Positions 10,470 through 19,813 of a stretch of DNA of 64,000 nucleotides are shown here, in pieces (the first letter of the stretch is position 1; every line of letters begins with the position of its first letter). The position numbers were made by a program, and so were the translations under genes. The stretch spans positions 3,162,001 to 3,226,000 of the forward strand of contig NZ_CP080419.1 of NCBI RefSeq assembly GCF_019457595.1, written 5' to 3'. Below the pieces are notes generated by a model that saw only the letters and a program-made list of their open reading frames with translations, searched no databases and was not told where the DNA came from. The DNA is from Shewanella psychrotolerans. Lineage in GTDB: Bacteria; Pseudomonadota; Gammaproteobacteria; Enterobacterales; Shewanellaceae.

Positions 10470-11258
10470 CTAGTCACAGCGATTTTTTACACTGGCACTT
10501 GCGGTGCGATACAGAGGCGTTACTTGGGGCAACATCTGTTGCAGGTCGGCAATGCGATGTCTATGAGAAGGGTGAGTCGATAACAGCTCAGGGCCTTGAT
10601 TGCCCCCCGCCTTCGCCATGTTTTGCCACAGATTGATACTCTGGCTAGGATCGAACCCCGCTCGTGCCATTAACTCAACCCCCATGACATCGGCTTCACT
10701 CTCTTGTGCCCGGCCATAAGGGAGGATAAAACCATACTGGGCCCCCAGTCCCAGGGCCGACATATAGAGATCTTTATTACTTAATCCGCTAACATCGATG
10801 GCAGCGTCGGCGATCTGCATACCCACACCCGTTAACTGGGCTCTTGAGACCTGCTCGTTGCTGTGGTTCGCTAGCACATGGGCCACCTCATGACCTATCA
10901 CAGTTGCCAACTGGTCTTGGTTCTTCGCCACCTTGAGCAGCCCGCTATAGACACCGATATGACCACCTGGCAAGGCAAACGCGTTAACCTGATCGGACTC
11001 AAACACCACCACCTCCCAATTTGGCTGACGGCCTGGTAAGACGGAAGTGATACGCTCGGCCACACAGGTCACATATTGATTAACCTGCTTATCCTGGCTC
11101 ACCTTCTGCTGCTTTTTCATCTGAGCAAATGATTCGGCGCCCATCTGATCCATCTGCTGCGATGAAAACAATAAAGTCTGATTACGCCCAGTAGGCGACT
11201 GTGTCATTGCACAACCGGCTAATAGTAGGACCACCAGCACCGCGGTTAACTGCTTCAT
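10470..11258 (-). CDS. M48 family metalloprotease, lipoprotein
   Basis: This is a periplasm-facing zinc protease of the M48 group, related to YcaL/LoiP of E. coli, which cleave outer-membrane assembly substrates. The 262-residue protein begins with a lipoprotein signal peptide ending in the lipobox LLAGC (Cys16). It contains the zinc motif HEVAHVLANH near residue 143 and the third ligand region ESEADVMGVELMARAGFDP. The tail includes LLSTHPSHRHRIADL, another family hallmark. It lies between dnaJ and the FKBP gene, a neighbourhood consistent with protein quality control. Substrates cannot be told from the sequence. Confidence 0.9.
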   Translation of the reverse strand: MKQLTAVLVVLLLAGCAMTQSPTGRNQTLLFSSQQMDQMGAESFAQMKKQQKVSQDKQVNQYVTCVAERITSVLPGRQPNWEVVVFESDQVNAFALPGGHIGVYSGLLKVAKNQDQLATVIGHEVAHVLANHSNEQVSRAQLTGVGMQIADAAIDVSGLSNKDLYMSALGLGAQYGFILPYGRAQESEADVMGVELMARAGFDPSQSINLWQNMAKAGGNQGPELLSTHPSHRHRIADLQQMLPQVTPLYRTASASVKNRCD

Positions 11259-11329
11259 CTTTCGTTCCTTCTGTTTATGAAACTTGGCTATTTGAGTATC
11301 TACTATGAATAGCGGTAAAAAATAGACAT

Positions 11330-11357
11330 AAAAAAACCTCGCATAGCGAGGTTTTTA
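11330..11357 (-). terminator. Terminator after dnaJ
   Basis: AAAAAACCTCGC and GCGAGGTTTTT with an ATA loop lie 18 bases past the dnaJ stop. Confidence 0.85.
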
Positions 11358-11374
11358 TTGTGTATCAGTCAGTG

Positions 11375-12508
11375 CTAACTATTCAAGTCTTGAAAAAACT
11401 TCTTCACACCATCGAAGAAACCTTCAGCTTTAGGGCTGTGCTTCTTTGATGAACCTGTGAGGGTGTTGTCAAACTCACGTAATAGCTCTTTTTGCTTGTC
11501 ACTTAAGTTCACCGGCGTTTCCATCACAACCTTACAGAGCAGATCACCTACAGCATGGCTGCGAACCGACTTAACCCCTTTGCCACGTAAACGGAACATT
11601 CGGCCTGTTTGCGTCTCTGATGGGATCTTAAGGTTAACTTTACCATCGAGTGTAGGCACTTCAATCTCACCACCCAATGCTGCAGTACTAAATGAAATCG
11701 GTACTTCACAGTAAAGGTTGTTACCGTCACGAACAAAAATAGCATGTTCACGCACAGTAACCTGAACATACAAGTCGCCTGGTGGTGCGCCAAACTCACC
11801 CGCTTCACCTTCACCAGATAGACGAATACGGTCGCCCGTATCAACACCAGCAGGGATTTTAACCGACAGGGTCTTGCTCTTTTCAACACGGCCTTCGCCA
11901 TGACACTTGTTGCAAGGATCTTTAATGATCTTGCCGCGCCCATGACAGGTTGGACAGGCTTGCTGCACCGCAAAGAAACCTTGGCGCATCTGCACTTGAC
12001 CTTGACCATGACAGGTTCCACAGGTCGTTGGTGATGAACCTTTCTTCGCGCCACTACCATCACAGACATCACATGCTGCCAGTGTTGGAATACGCAGCTC
12101 TTTGGTTAATCCTCTCACCGCTTCTTCTAGCGATAACTCTAAGTTGTAACGTAAATCACTACCACGCGCAGCCTGACGTTGACCACCACGGCGTCCGCCA
12201 CCGAAGATATCACCAAAAACATCACCAAAAACATCACCGAAATCAGCGCCGCCGCCAAAACCACCACCGCCGCCACGATTAGGATCAACGCCAGCATGAC
12301 CAAACTGATCATAAGCCGCTTTCTTATCGCTATCGGTTAGAATTTCGTATGCTTCTTTCGCTTCTTTAAAGCTGGTTTCAGCCGCCTTGTCACCAGGATT
12401 GCGATCAGGGTGAAATTTCATGGCTAACCGCTTGTAAGCCTTTTTAATTTCACGTTCGCTGGCGTCACGACCTACGCCTAATACTTCGTAATAATCTCGC
12501 TTTGACAT
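11375..12508 (-). CDS. dnaJ: Hsp40 co-chaperone DnaJ
   Basis: DnaJ delivers clients to DnaK and stimulates its ATPase. The 377-residue type I protein has a J domain (residues 1-70, with HPD in [11 protein letters not shown]). A Gly/Phe-rich linker (about 75-110) repeats DVFGD. Four CxxCxGxG zinc repeats ([32 protein letters not shown]) span about 145-205, followed by the C-terminal client-binding beta domains. It is downstream of dnaK, separated by a short gap containing a hairpin, and is probably co-transcribed from the dnaK heat-shock promoters. Confidence 0.98.
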   Translation of the reverse strand: MSKRDYYEVLGVGRDASEREIKKAYKRLAMKFHPDRNPGDKAAETSFKEAKEAYEILTDSDKKAAYDQFGHAGVDPNRGGGGGFGGGADFGDVFGDVFGDIFGGGRRGGQRQAARGSDLRYNLELSLEEAVRGLTKELRIPTLAACDVCDGSGAKKGSSPTTCGTCHGQGQVQMRQGFFAVQQACPTCHGRGKIIKDPCNKCHGEGRVEKSKTLSVKIPAGVDTGDRIRLSGEGEAGEFGAPPGDLYVQVTVREHAIFVRDGNNLYCEVPISFSTAALGGEIEVPTLDGKVNLKIPSETQTGRMFRLRGKGVKSVRSHAVGDLLCKVVMETPVNLSDKQKELLREFDNTLTGSSKKHSPKAEGFFDGVKKFFQDLNS

Positions 12509-12541
12509 AGTCTTATACTTTTTGTGCTGGAGTTGTACGAA

Positions 12542-12570
12542 CGGGCGTTAGAGTTTCCCCGTAACGCCCG
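12542..12570. other. Hairpin in the dnaK-dnaJ gap
   Basis: CGGGCGTTA (12542-12550) pairs perfectly with TAACGCCCG (12562-12570) around an 11-base loop. No T run follows on the minus strand, so it is more likely an mRNA stability or partial attenuation element that lowers dnaJ relative to dnaK than a full terminator. That role is inferred. Confidence 0.6.
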
Positions 12571-12597
12571 CTGGAAATAATTTAGGCAGGGCCTTAA

Positions 12598-14511
12598 TTA
12601 TTTTTTGTCGTCTTTTACTTCTTCAAACTCAGCATCGACAACATCATCAGCAGGTGCTTCATTTGACTGCTGCGCTTGCTCACCTTGGCCAGCTTGTGCC
12701 TTGGCTTGTGCGATTTCCATTAATTTAGCAGATGCTTCCATCAATGCTTGAGTCGCTTTCTCGATTGCTTCTTTGTCATTACCTTTAGATGCAGTATCAA
12801 CCTCAGCCATTGCTGCTTCGATTTTCTCTTTGTCTTCGCTTGGTAACGCATCGCCAGCTTCTTCGATCTGCTTCTTAGTGGCGTGAACCATGCCATCAGC
12901 TTGGTTACGAGCAGTCACAAGCTCTTCGAACTTAGCATCTTCGTCAGCATGCGCTTCAGCATCACGAACCATTGCATCAACTTCTTCGTCGCTTAGACCT
13001 GAAGAGGCTTTAATCGTAATGTTCTGTGCTTTACCCGTCTTCTTGTCGGTTGCAGACACATGCAAGATACCATCGGCATCGATATCGAAAGCAACTTCAA
13101 TTTGTGGCATGCCACGTGGTGCAGGCTCGATACCCTCTAGGTTGAATTGACCTAAAGACTTGTTAGCGCTTGATTGCTTACGCTCACCTTGAAGTACGTG
13201 AATCGTTACCGCACTTTGGTTGTCGTCAGCTGTAGAGAAAGTTTGGCTAGCCTTAGTTGGAATAGTCGTGTTTTTCTCAATCAGTTTAGTCATTACGCTA
13301 CCCATGGTTTCGATACCAAGAGATAGTGGCGTAACGTCTAGTAGTAATACGTCTTTCACGTCACCAGCAAGTACACCTGCCTGAACTGCAGCACCAATTG
13401 CAACCGCTTCATCAGGGTTAACATCTTGACGAAGTTCTTTACCGAAGAAAGCAGAGACTTCAGCGCGAACTTTAGGCATACGTGTTTGACCACCAACCAA
13501 AATCACTTCATTGATTTCAGATACTGATAAATCGGCATCAGCAAGAGCAACTTTTAATGGCTCAAGTGAACGAGCAATCAAATCTTCGACTAGTGACTCA
13601 AGCTTGGCACGAGTGATCTTAACTACTAAATGCTTAGGACCCGTTGCATCGGCAGTGATGTAAGGCAGGTTAACTTCTGTTTGAGTGGTACTTGAAAGCT
13701 CAATCTTAGCTTTTTCTGCCGCTTCTTTTAGACGCTGCATTGCTAATGGATCATTACGTAGATCGATAGATTGTTCTTTCTTGAATTCATCGGCTAGATA
13801 GTTAATTAGACGGTTATCGAAATCTTCACCACCTAAGTGAGTATCACCGTTAGTCGCAAGTACTTCGAACGTTTGTTCGCCTTCAACACTATCAATTTCG
13901 ATGATAGAGATATCGAATGTACCCCCACCTAAATCGTATACCGCAACAATGTTATCGCCTTGCTTCTTGTCAATACCGTATGCTAACGCAGCCGCTGTTG
14001 GCTCGTTGATAATACGCTTAACTTCAAGACCCGCGATACGGCCAGCATCTTTAGTTGCTTGACGCTGTGAATCGTTAAAGTATGCAGGAACAGTAATAAC
14101 TGCTTCTGTCACTGGCTCGCCAAGAAAGTCTTCGGCAGTCTTCTTCATTTTCTTCAGAATTTCTGCAGAAACTTGTGGAGGAGCCATTTTTTTACCGTGC
14201 GCCTCAACCCATGCATCACCGTTATCAGCACCGATAATCTTAAATGGCATGATGTCAACATCACGCTGAACTTCATCATCGGTAAAACGACGACCAATTA
14301 GACGCTTAATTGCGAAGAAGGTGTTAGCTGGGTTTGTTACAGCTTGACGCTTCGCAGACTGACCTACGATAGTTTCTTCGCCAGTGTATGCAACAATTGA
14401 AGGAGTGGTACGATCACCCTCTGCATTTTCAATAACACGTGCTTTTCCGCCATCTAGTACGGCAACACAAGAGTTGGTTGTACCTAAATCGATACCAATA
14501 ATTTTACCCAT
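12598..14511 (-). CDS. dnaK: Hsp70 chaperone DnaK
   Basis: DnaK is the ATP-driven chaperone that folds and disaggregates proteins with DnaJ and GrpE. The ATG at 14511 has TGGAGGACTCC immediately upstream and gives 637 residues, starting [18 protein letters not shown] (phosphate-1 motif). Other landmarks are the autophosphorylation region [29 protein letters not shown], the linker [15 protein letters not shown] near residue 390, and an Ala/Gln-rich tail ending in the acidic [12 protein letters not shown]. All are as in E. coli. An upstream in-frame TTG (14523) lies inside the ribosome-binding region and is not used. Confidence 0.98.
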   Translation of the reverse strand: MGKIIGIDLGTTNSCVAVLDGGKARVIENAEGDRTTPSIVAYTGEETIVGQSAKRQAVTNPANTFFAIKRLIGRRFTDDEVQRDVDIMPFKIIGADNGDAWVEAHGKKMAPPQVSAEILKKMKKTAEDFLGEPVTEAVITVPAYFNDSQRQATKDAGRIAGLEVKRIINEPTAAALAYGIDKKQGDNIVAVYDLGGGTFDISIIEIDSVEGEQTFEVLATNGDTHLGGEDFDNRLINYLADEFKKEQSIDLRNDPLAMQRLKEAAEKAKIELSSTTQTEVNLPYITADATGPKHLVVKITRAKLESLVEDLIARSLEPLKVALADADLSVSEINEVILVGGQTRMPKVRAEVSAFFGKELRQDVNPDEAVAIGAAVQAGVLAGDVKDVLLLDVTPLSLGIETMGSVMTKLIEKNTTIPTKASQTFSTADDNQSAVTIHVLQGERKQSSANKSLGQFNLEGIEPAPRGMPQIEVAFDIDADGILHVSATDKKTGKAQNITIKASSGLSDEEVDAMVRDAEAHADEDAKFEELVTARNQADGMVHATKKQIEEAGDALPSEDKEKIEAAMAEVDTASKGNDKEAIEKATQALMEASAKLMEIAQAKAQAGQGEQAQQSNEAPADDVVDAEFEEVKDDKK

Positions 14512-14563
14512 GGAGTCCTCCAAAAAAACTTTTAACTAACGCTAAATTTGTCATCTGATTCAG

Positions 14564-14592
14564 ATATGGGGATAGGCGGATTCAATTTCAAG
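14564..14592 (-). promoter_or_regulatory. Sigma-32 promoter of dnaK (proximal)
   Basis: On the minus strand, CTTGAA (14592-14587) and CCCCATAT (14571-14564) are separated by 15 bases, an almost exact heat-shock promoter. It lies 53 bases before the dnaK start. Confidence 0.8.
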
Positions 14593-14629
14593 CCTAATTT
14601 TCCAAACCAATATCTTTCCTTAACACCCT

Positions 14630-14659
14630 ATATTGGGCCGCCTGAGAGGTTTACAAGGG
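14630..14659 (-). promoter_or_regulatory. Possible second sigma-32 promoter of dnaK (distal)
   Basis: On the minus strand, CCCTTGTAA (14659-14651) and CCCAATAT (14637-14630) have about 14 bases between CTTGTA and CCCAAT. The match is weaker than the proximal site, but E. coli dnaK also has tandem sigma-32 promoters. Confidence 0.45.
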
Positions 14660-14806
14660 CTAAAAGATAAAAATTATCTTAATTAAGAATTTTTTTGAGC
14701 TTAAAAAGCAGCTTTGACTCAAAGATGGACGTATAATGCATGCAATCTAAGAAAGTGTTGCGTAGGGCTAAATCAACTCGCAATAGCCGTTCAGTGAGAA
14801 ATACCA

Positions 14807-15727
14807 GTGAAATCATCAAGCCAAGCTTATCTTTACGCCATAGGTGCAATTCTATTGTGGTCAACGGTAGCAACCGCTTTTAAACTGGCGCTCGCACATT
14901 TTACGCCTTTGCAGTTAGTGTTTATTGCCGTCATGACCTCGATTATCGCGCTAACCATCATTCTATTTATCATGGGAAAGCTGACATCAATAAAGCAGCA
15001 ATTTATCGCACGTCCTTGGTTTTACTTACAAACTGGATTGCTAAATCCCTTCTTGTACTATTTAGTGCTATTTAAGGCTTATGCCCTGCTTCCCGCTCAA
15101 CAAGCGTTATCACTTAACTACACTTGGGCCATTTTACTGCCATTGATGTCCGTCCCTTTGCTTAAACAAAAGCTCAGGAAAAGTGATATCACGGCGGCGC
15201 TGATCGCCTATTTAGGTGTGTTTGTTATCGCCACTAACGGTCATATTACTGATATTCACTTCGACAGTGCCACTGGCGTAATACTGGCATTAACCAGCAC
15301 CTTACTTTGGTCACTCTATTGGATCATTAACACTAAAGATAAGGGTGATCCCGTTGTGAGTCTGCTGCTAAGCTTTATCGTGGGCTTGCCATTTATCTTG
15401 GTTACATTGTTACTGACCCAATCGATGCCAACCTGGGATGCAAAGGCCTTTGCTGCTGGTATGTATGTTGGACTATTTGAAATGGGCGTGACATTCGTAC
15501 TTTGGTTAGTCGCGCTCAAAAAGGCAGATCGCACCGCAAGTATGAGTACGTTAGTATTTATTACCCCGGTACTGTCCGTTGGCTTTATCGCTTGGATATT
15601 GCAAGAGAGTATCACCCGCTCTACGTTTATCGGCCTTGGGCTTATTTTAACGGCACTTGCACTACAAAAATTGTTACCCCAGTTTAATCGCCTACGCCCG
15701 AAAAAACGGCTTTCAACCAGTTTATAA
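14807..15727 (+). CDS. EamA/DMT-family membrane transporter
   Basis: This is an inner-membrane carrier of the drug/metabolite transporter superfamily. The 306-residue protein is almost entirely hydrophobic, with about ten membrane segments arranged as two EamA repeats. The first opens with YLYAIGAILLWSTVATAFK and the second with ATGVILALTSTLLWSLYWIINTK; such WS motifs are typical. The tail is basic (RPKKRLSTSL). The start is a GTG at 14807 with a GA-rich stretch upstream. It is divergent from dnaK and ends in the repeat region at 15.7-16.1 kb. The substrate is unknown; export of amino acids or other metabolites is common in this family. Confidence 0.85.
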   Translation: MKSSSQAYLYAIGAILLWSTVATAFKLALAHFTPLQLVFIAVMTSIIALTIILFIMGKLTSIKQQFIARPWFYLQTGLLNPFLYYLVLFKAYALLPAQQALSLNYTWAILLPLMSVPLLKQKLRKSDITAALIAYLGVFVIATNGHITDIHFDSATGVILALTSTLLWSLYWIINTKDKGDPVVSLLLSFIVGLPFILVTLLLTQSMPTWDAKAFAAGMYVGLFEMGVTFVLWLVALKKADRTASMSTLVFITPVLSVGFIAWILQESITRSTFIGLGLILTALALQKLLPQFNRLRPKKRLSTSL

Positions 15728-15741
15728 CCACTTGTAAAAAT

Positions 15742-15761
15742 CCACCTTCTGAAGAAGGTGG
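15742..15761. repeat. REP-like hairpin, left
   Basis: CCACCTTC-TGAA-GAAGGTGG is a perfect 8-bp stem with a TGAA loop. It is the partner of the hairpin at 16104-16123, from which it differs by one base in each arm, in a way that preserves pairing. Confidence 0.8.
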
Positions 15762-16094
15762 CTTTGTATTAGCCCCCTCAAAGGGGGCCAAAAGCGTCTA
15801 CTTATTTACTCAACCTATTTTTGGCTCTATTTAGCCCGCTTATAGCATTGGGAAAGTAATTACACTGCCCCGTACGATGGGTAACTGCATCTATCCATCA
15901 ATGCAAATTACAGGCTAAGCCTAAAGGTGGCTTTGTATTAGCCCCCTCAAAGGGGGCCAAAAGCGTCTACTTATTTACCCAACCTATTTTTGGCTCTATT
16001 TAGCCCGCTTATAGCATTGGGAAAGTAATTACACTGCCCCGTACGATGGGTAACTGCATCTATCCATCAATGCAAATTACAGGCTAAGCCTAAA
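15755..16094. repeat. Tandem direct repeat, 2 x 169 bp
   Basis: Positions 15755-15923 are repeated at 15924-16092 (match continues to 16094) with one visible mismatch (TTTACTCAACC versus TTTACCCAACC). Each unit holds a strong hairpin, GCCCCCT-caa-AGGGGGC (15772-15788 and 15941-15957), and ends with the short palindrome AGGCT-A-AGCCT. No open reading frame runs through the units. The tract fills the gap between two convergent genes, and the near identity implies a recent duplication. Confidence 0.95.
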
Positions 16095-16103
16095 TGATGA
16101 TAA

Positions 16104-16123
16104 CCACCTACTGAAGTAGGTGG
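16104..16123. repeat. REP-like hairpin, right
   Basis: CCACCTAC-TGAA-GTAGGTGG has the same loop and outer stem as the hairpin at 15742-15761, with a T-A pair swapped for A-T. The two bracket the tandem repeat. Confidence 0.8.
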
Positions 16124-16140
16124 TTTAGGGCTGAAAATTA

Positions 16141-16165
16141 AAAAAGCCGACAGAAGTCGGCTTTT
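16141..16165 (-). terminator. Terminator after the 16.2-kb gene
   Basis: AAAAAGCCGAC-agaa-GTCGGCTTTT lies 44 bases beyond the stop of the minus-strand gene. It has A/T runs on both sides and could act in both directions. Confidence 0.85.
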
Positions 16166-16208
16166 CTATATCAATCCAGCTTAATCCCTTAATTAATTAG
16201 CTAAATGG

Positions 16209-16850
16209 TTAATTACTTATCGATATTTCACCAACACCAACACTAACAAACAGATGAGCCTGATGATCGTTGTTTTTACTATGATAACTCTGACTAACGA
16301 TACTTTGCTCTACCGTTTGACGCTGGCCATTTTGACTGACAGACACTTCACCCACACCAGACTCTAAAGCAATATTACCGTATTGGTTTTGATGCTTAAT
16401 CTCTGCACGACCAACGCCTAAATCAACATCTATGCTGCTGGTCAATCCATCAACGATCACTTCCCCCACCCCCGCATCAACCTCTAATGCTGTGCCACGA
16501 GGCAAGTAAACGCGCCACTCTTGATTAATACCGTCTTGATTATCGAGTTTTAATATCAGCTTATTATCTCGTTCAACCACGGCAAGATTGACATCATCGA
16601 TATCCGCACGGCTCCAAAAACTTAACCAATTTCCATTGGATGCCCGCACCACAACTTCCACCCGTATTTCAGTTTCATCAGTAGCAATCATCTCTGCCTT
16701 ACCCACTTCCATATCTAACAGTACCGTTTGACCATCGTATTGAAAGTTATCATTCAAAGTTACTTTTGACTCGGCGTGTGCTGTCACAGTGCAAAGGGTT
16801 AATACCAAACCTAATCCAATGACGACTTTAGAAAATATCGAAGTGCTCAT
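16209..16850 (-). CDS. Exported beta-repeat protein, DUF4097-like
   Basis: The 213-residue protein has a signal peptide (about residues 1-26, ending TVTAHA) and is otherwise soluble, so it is probably periplasmic. Its body contains a recurring short motif: EVGKAEM, GVGEVIV, GVGRAEI, GVGEVSV and GVGEISI, the later ones roughly 20-45 residues apart. This resembles the stacked beta strands of DUF4097/DUF2807 putative adhesin or auto-transporter head proteins. I recognise no catalytic motif and assign no function. It is monocistronic with its own terminator and lies between the repeat tract and proBA. Confidence 0.7.
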   Translation of the reverse strand: MSTSIFSKVVIGLGLVLTLCTVTAHAESKVTLNDNFQYDGQTVLLDMEVGKAEMIATDETEIRVEVVVRASNGNWLSFWSRADIDDVNLAVVERDNKLILKLDNQDGINQEWRVYLPRGTALEVDAGVGEVIVDGLTSSIDVDLGVGRAEIKHQNQYGNIALESGVGEVSVSQNGQRQTVEQSIVSQSYHSKNNDHQAHLFVSVGVGEISISN

Positions 16851-17107
16851 ATTCCATCCTTAGCTTATACCTGTTTGAATACACCAAATAAGGCAAAGAC
16901 GATGCCAACAATTTAAGATATTAATTATTAAACACTTTTAAACATAAAGCGGTAATAGATAATAAGAATATAACTAACAATTAGTTGAATTAACCAACCT
17001 AGACTCGGTTGAAAGGATGAGACAAGCATTGGTGAATTAGCTGCAATAGGTATTTCAGCTTAAACTTGGGGGATTTCACAGAGCAGAAGCATTTACCACT
17101 CAATAGC
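16851..17107. other. Intergenic stretch without a gene
   Basis: This A/T-rich gap separates the 16.2-kb gene's start from the proA end. It should hold the promoter of the 16.2-kb gene, but no clear -10/-35 pair stands out and no reading frame looks coding. Confidence 0.5.
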
Positions 17108-17147
17108 AAACAGTAATAAAGACACCCAAGCCCCTTTATTACTGTTT
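17108..17147 (-). terminator. Inverted repeat after proA, probable terminator
   Basis: AAACAGTAATAAAG (17108-17121) and CTTTATTACTGTTT (17134-17147) are exact complements around a 12-base loop, 10 bases past the proA stop. The stem is A/T-rich, so termination strength is uncertain. Confidence 0.6.
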
Positions 17148-17157
17148 AAACATTCCA

Positions 17158-18432
17158 TTAAGCGCGGACAGTATAATCCCCAACGCCAATCCACTTATAG
17201 GTGGTGAGCGCTTCGAGCCCCATAGGGCCTCGCGCATGGAGTTTTTGTGTTGATACTGCCACTTCAGCCCCGAGTCCAAACTGACCACCGTCAGTAAAAC
17301 GTGTGCTCGCGTTAACATAGACTGCCGATGCATCGACCTGATTGACGAAAGTTGCCGACGAGTGGATATTATCGGTAAGGATCCCCTCTGAGTGACCACT
17401 AGAATACTGACGAATATGAGTGATAGCTTGATCAATATCATCAACAACCTTAATGCCAAGCACGAGTGACAGCCACTCTTGTCCGTAAGTTTCATCGGTT
17501 GCAGGCTCAACATCAACGTTTATGCCTTTGGCTATCTTTGCTGCTCGCTCACAGGTATAAAAACTCACCCCCAAGGATTGAGCTTTTAAATAGAGGCTGG
17601 GTAGTATCTCCTCGGCAATATCTTGATGCACTAATAAGGTGTCGAGCGCGTTACATACAGTAGGTCGCTGCACCTTAGCGTTCACTATCACCTCAATGGC
17701 TTTATCGATATTGGCATCTTTATCGGCGTAGAGATGACAAATGCCGATCCCACCTAAAATCACCGGAATCGTGGCTTGCTCAGCGCATAAACGCTGTAGA
17801 TGTTGTCCACCACGCGGCACTATCATATCGATATAACAGTCTAACTTGAGTAAACCAGTCACCAAGGCGCGGTCAGGGCTCTGAATAAGTTGCACCGCAT
17901 CGATAGGTAGCCCCTGTTCACTTATGGCTTCACGTATTGCATCACTCAGTGCCAAGTTAGATTGTAATGTCTCTTTACCACCACGGAGAATGACGGCATT
18001 ACCTGTTTTTAAGGCCAAAACGGCGATATCGACGGTGACGTTAGGCCGCGCTTCGTAGATCACCCCAATAACCCCAAGTGGAACTCGGCGACGAGACAAA
18101 CGCAAACCATTATCCAATAACTGACTTTCCAGCTCTGCGCCGACGGGATCGGCAAGTCTTATGACATTATCAATATCGGCAATTACAGCTGCGAGACGAA
18201 CATTATCGAGTAACAGCCTATCGATCATCGCATCACTTAATCCCTGCTCACGCGCATTAGCAACATCAATCTTGTTAGCAGCGACAATAACATCACTCTT
18301 TGCAATTAACTTAGCCGCTATCGCTGCCAATAACTGCTGCTTTTGCGAGCCCGTTAGATTAGCCAGTGCATAACTAGCCTGCTTAGCTTGTTGACCTAAT
18401 GCCAGCAAGTAAGCTTGATTGTCTTCTATCAC
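17158..18432 (-). CDS. proA: Gamma-glutamyl phosphate reductase
   Basis: ProA catalyses the second step of proline synthesis, reducing gamma-glutamyl phosphate to glutamate semialdehyde with NADPH. The 424-residue protein is of normal length. It shows the aldehyde-dehydrogenase-fold motif [21 protein letters not shown] near residue 105 and the catalytic cysteine in [17 protein letters not shown] near residue 250. The C-terminal [14 protein letters not shown] is characteristic. It lies 88 bases downstream of proB, forming the usual proBA operon. Confidence 0.97.
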   Translation of the reverse strand: MIEDNQAYLLALGQQAKQASYALANLTGSQKQQLLAAIAAKLIAKSDVIVAANKIDVANAREQGLSDAMIDRLLLDNVRLAAVIADIDNVIRLADPVGAELESQLLDNGLRLSRRRVPLGVIGVIYEARPNVTVDIAVLALKTGNAVILRGGKETLQSNLALSDAIREAISEQGLPIDAVQLIQSPDRALVTGLLKLDCYIDMIVPRGGQHLQRLCAEQATIPVILGGIGICHLYADKDANIDKAIEVIVNAKVQRPTVCNALDTLLVHQDIAEEILPSLYLKAQSLGVSFYTCERAAKIAKGINVDVEPATDETYGQEWLSLVLGIKVVDDIDQAITHIRQYSSGHSEGILTDNIHSSATFVNQVDASAVYVNASTRFTDGGQFGLGAEVAVSTQKLHARGPMGLEALTTYKWIGVGDYTVRA

Positions 18433-18520
18433 GCTATTCTCCCAACCCTATTCTTTAACCCAACGACATGGAATTATGCCTATACATTTGTCACGGCTGA
18501 TATTCTATTTATTGTGCAGC

Positions 18521-19639
18521 TCAAAGCACCACCATATCATTACGATGCACAACCGCATCCCCATAGTCATATCCAAGTAAAATTTCGATCTCATCAGAGT
18601 GTTTACCCGCTATCTTGATCAGATCTTTGGCGCTGTAACGAGTCATTCCCCGGGCGTGTTCACGCCCTTTTTCATCCACTATCTGCAATGTTGCACCGCG
18701 TTCAAACTGACCGCTCACAGTCAAAATACCTTTAGATAACAGGCTTCTGCCTTTCTCTGTCACCGCAGTGATGGCCCCCGCATCCAACACTAGCTTCCCT
18801 TTGGTCGCGGGGCCTGCGAGTATCCATTGTTTACGACTCTCGAGCGGGTTTTCTAACGCGGTGAAGTGGGTGCCAACCGCCTCTCGACACACAGCGTCTT
18901 GAATAACGCATGGACGATGTCCCGAAGCGATAACCACTTCAATCCCCGCACGGCGCGCGATATCGGCAGCTTGTAACTTAGTAGCCATACCGCCAGTACC
19001 TAGACCAGAAACCGCGCCACCAGCGAGACGACGTAAACTGTCATCAATATTGATAACTTGCTTAATTAATTTAGCATCGGGATTAGAGCGAGGATCAGCA
19101 TCAAACAAGCCTTTCTGATCCGTAAGTAAGATCAATAAATCCGCATCACAAAGTAGCGCGGCTCTGGCTGACAAATTATCGTTATCACCCACCTTGATCT
19201 CATTAGTCGCTACCGCGTCATTTTCATTAATAATCGGCACAATGCCATTGGCAAGCAATGCATTAAGCGAGTCCCTAGCATTAAGATAACGTTCTCTGTC
19301 ATGCAGATCAGCCCGCGTTAACAATAGCTGCCCTACATGCAAACCATAGATACTAAATAGCTGTGACCAAGCAAGAATCAGCTGACTTTGCCCCACCGCA
19401 GCCAATAGCTGTTTATTGGCGACAGTATCGGGGAGACAGGGGTAACCTAAGTGTTCGCGACCAGCAGCAATTGCCCCCGATGTACACAATACAACTTCAA
19501 CACCTGATTTCATTAAACTTGCCATTTGACGAGCAAGTTCAACCATATGCGCCTTGTCCAACTGGCGAGAGCCAGACGTCAGCACACTGGTACCCAATTT
19601 CACCACTACGCGGCGATAACCAATCTCACTTAAGTTCAT
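18521..19639 (-). CDS. proB: Glutamate 5-kinase
   Basis: ProB phosphorylates glutamate to begin proline synthesis and is normally feedback-inhibited by proline. The 372-residue protein has the amino-acid kinase domain ([13 protein letters not shown] near residue 13, [21 protein letters not shown] near 135-155, [19 protein letters not shown] near 215). It also has a full C-terminal PUA domain (from about residue 275: [26 protein letters not shown]). The start ATG at 19639 is in the usual place. It is the first gene of proBA. Confidence 0.97.
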   Translation of the reverse strand: MNLSEIGYRRVVVKLGTSVLTSGSRQLDKAHMVELARQMASLMKSGVEVVLCTSGAIAAGREHLGYPCLPDTVANKQLLAAVGQSQLILAWSQLFSIYGLHVGQLLLTRADLHDRERYLNARDSLNALLANGIVPIINENDAVATNEIKVGDNDNLSARAALLCDADLLILLTDQKGLFDADPRSNPDAKLIKQVINIDDSLRRLAGGAVSGLGTGGMATKLQAADIARRAGIEVVIASGHRPCVIQDAVCREAVGTHFTALENPLESRKQWILAGPATKGKLVLDAGAITAVTEKGRSLLSKGILTVSGQFERGATLQIVDEKGREHARGMTRYSAKDLIKIAGKHSDEIEILLGYDYGDAVVHRNDMVVL

Positions 19640-19752
19640 TTATACATTAAAGGAAAAAAACCGAACTTATTGTTATACCCAATCCCCGATACAATTGGTA
19701 GCGTGGGCACAAAAAGATTAGAGCTAATCGTTATTCTATTTCGAAATACAAT

Positions 19753-19782
19753 AAAAAAAGGCCATACATTGTATGGCCCTTA
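19753..19782 (-). terminator. Terminator after the purine permease gene
   Basis: GGCCATAC-att-GTATGGCC, with seven A on the plus-strand left side giving a T run on the minus strand, lies 30 bases past the permease stop. Confidence 0.85.
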
Positions 19783-19813
19783 AAAATGATTTTAGATTAT
19801 CAACAATGCGACA

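Noticed and set aside
11548..12072. Long open frame antisense or alternate to dnaJ
   Set aside because: It is a shadow frame inside the Cys/Gly-rich coding region of dnaJ, with no ribosome site or recognisable protein pattern.
17139..17516. Open frame overlapping the 3' end of proA on the same strand
   Set aside because: It is out of frame with proA, lacks a ribosome site, and its composition is that of a frame-shifted shadow; proA itself is intact.
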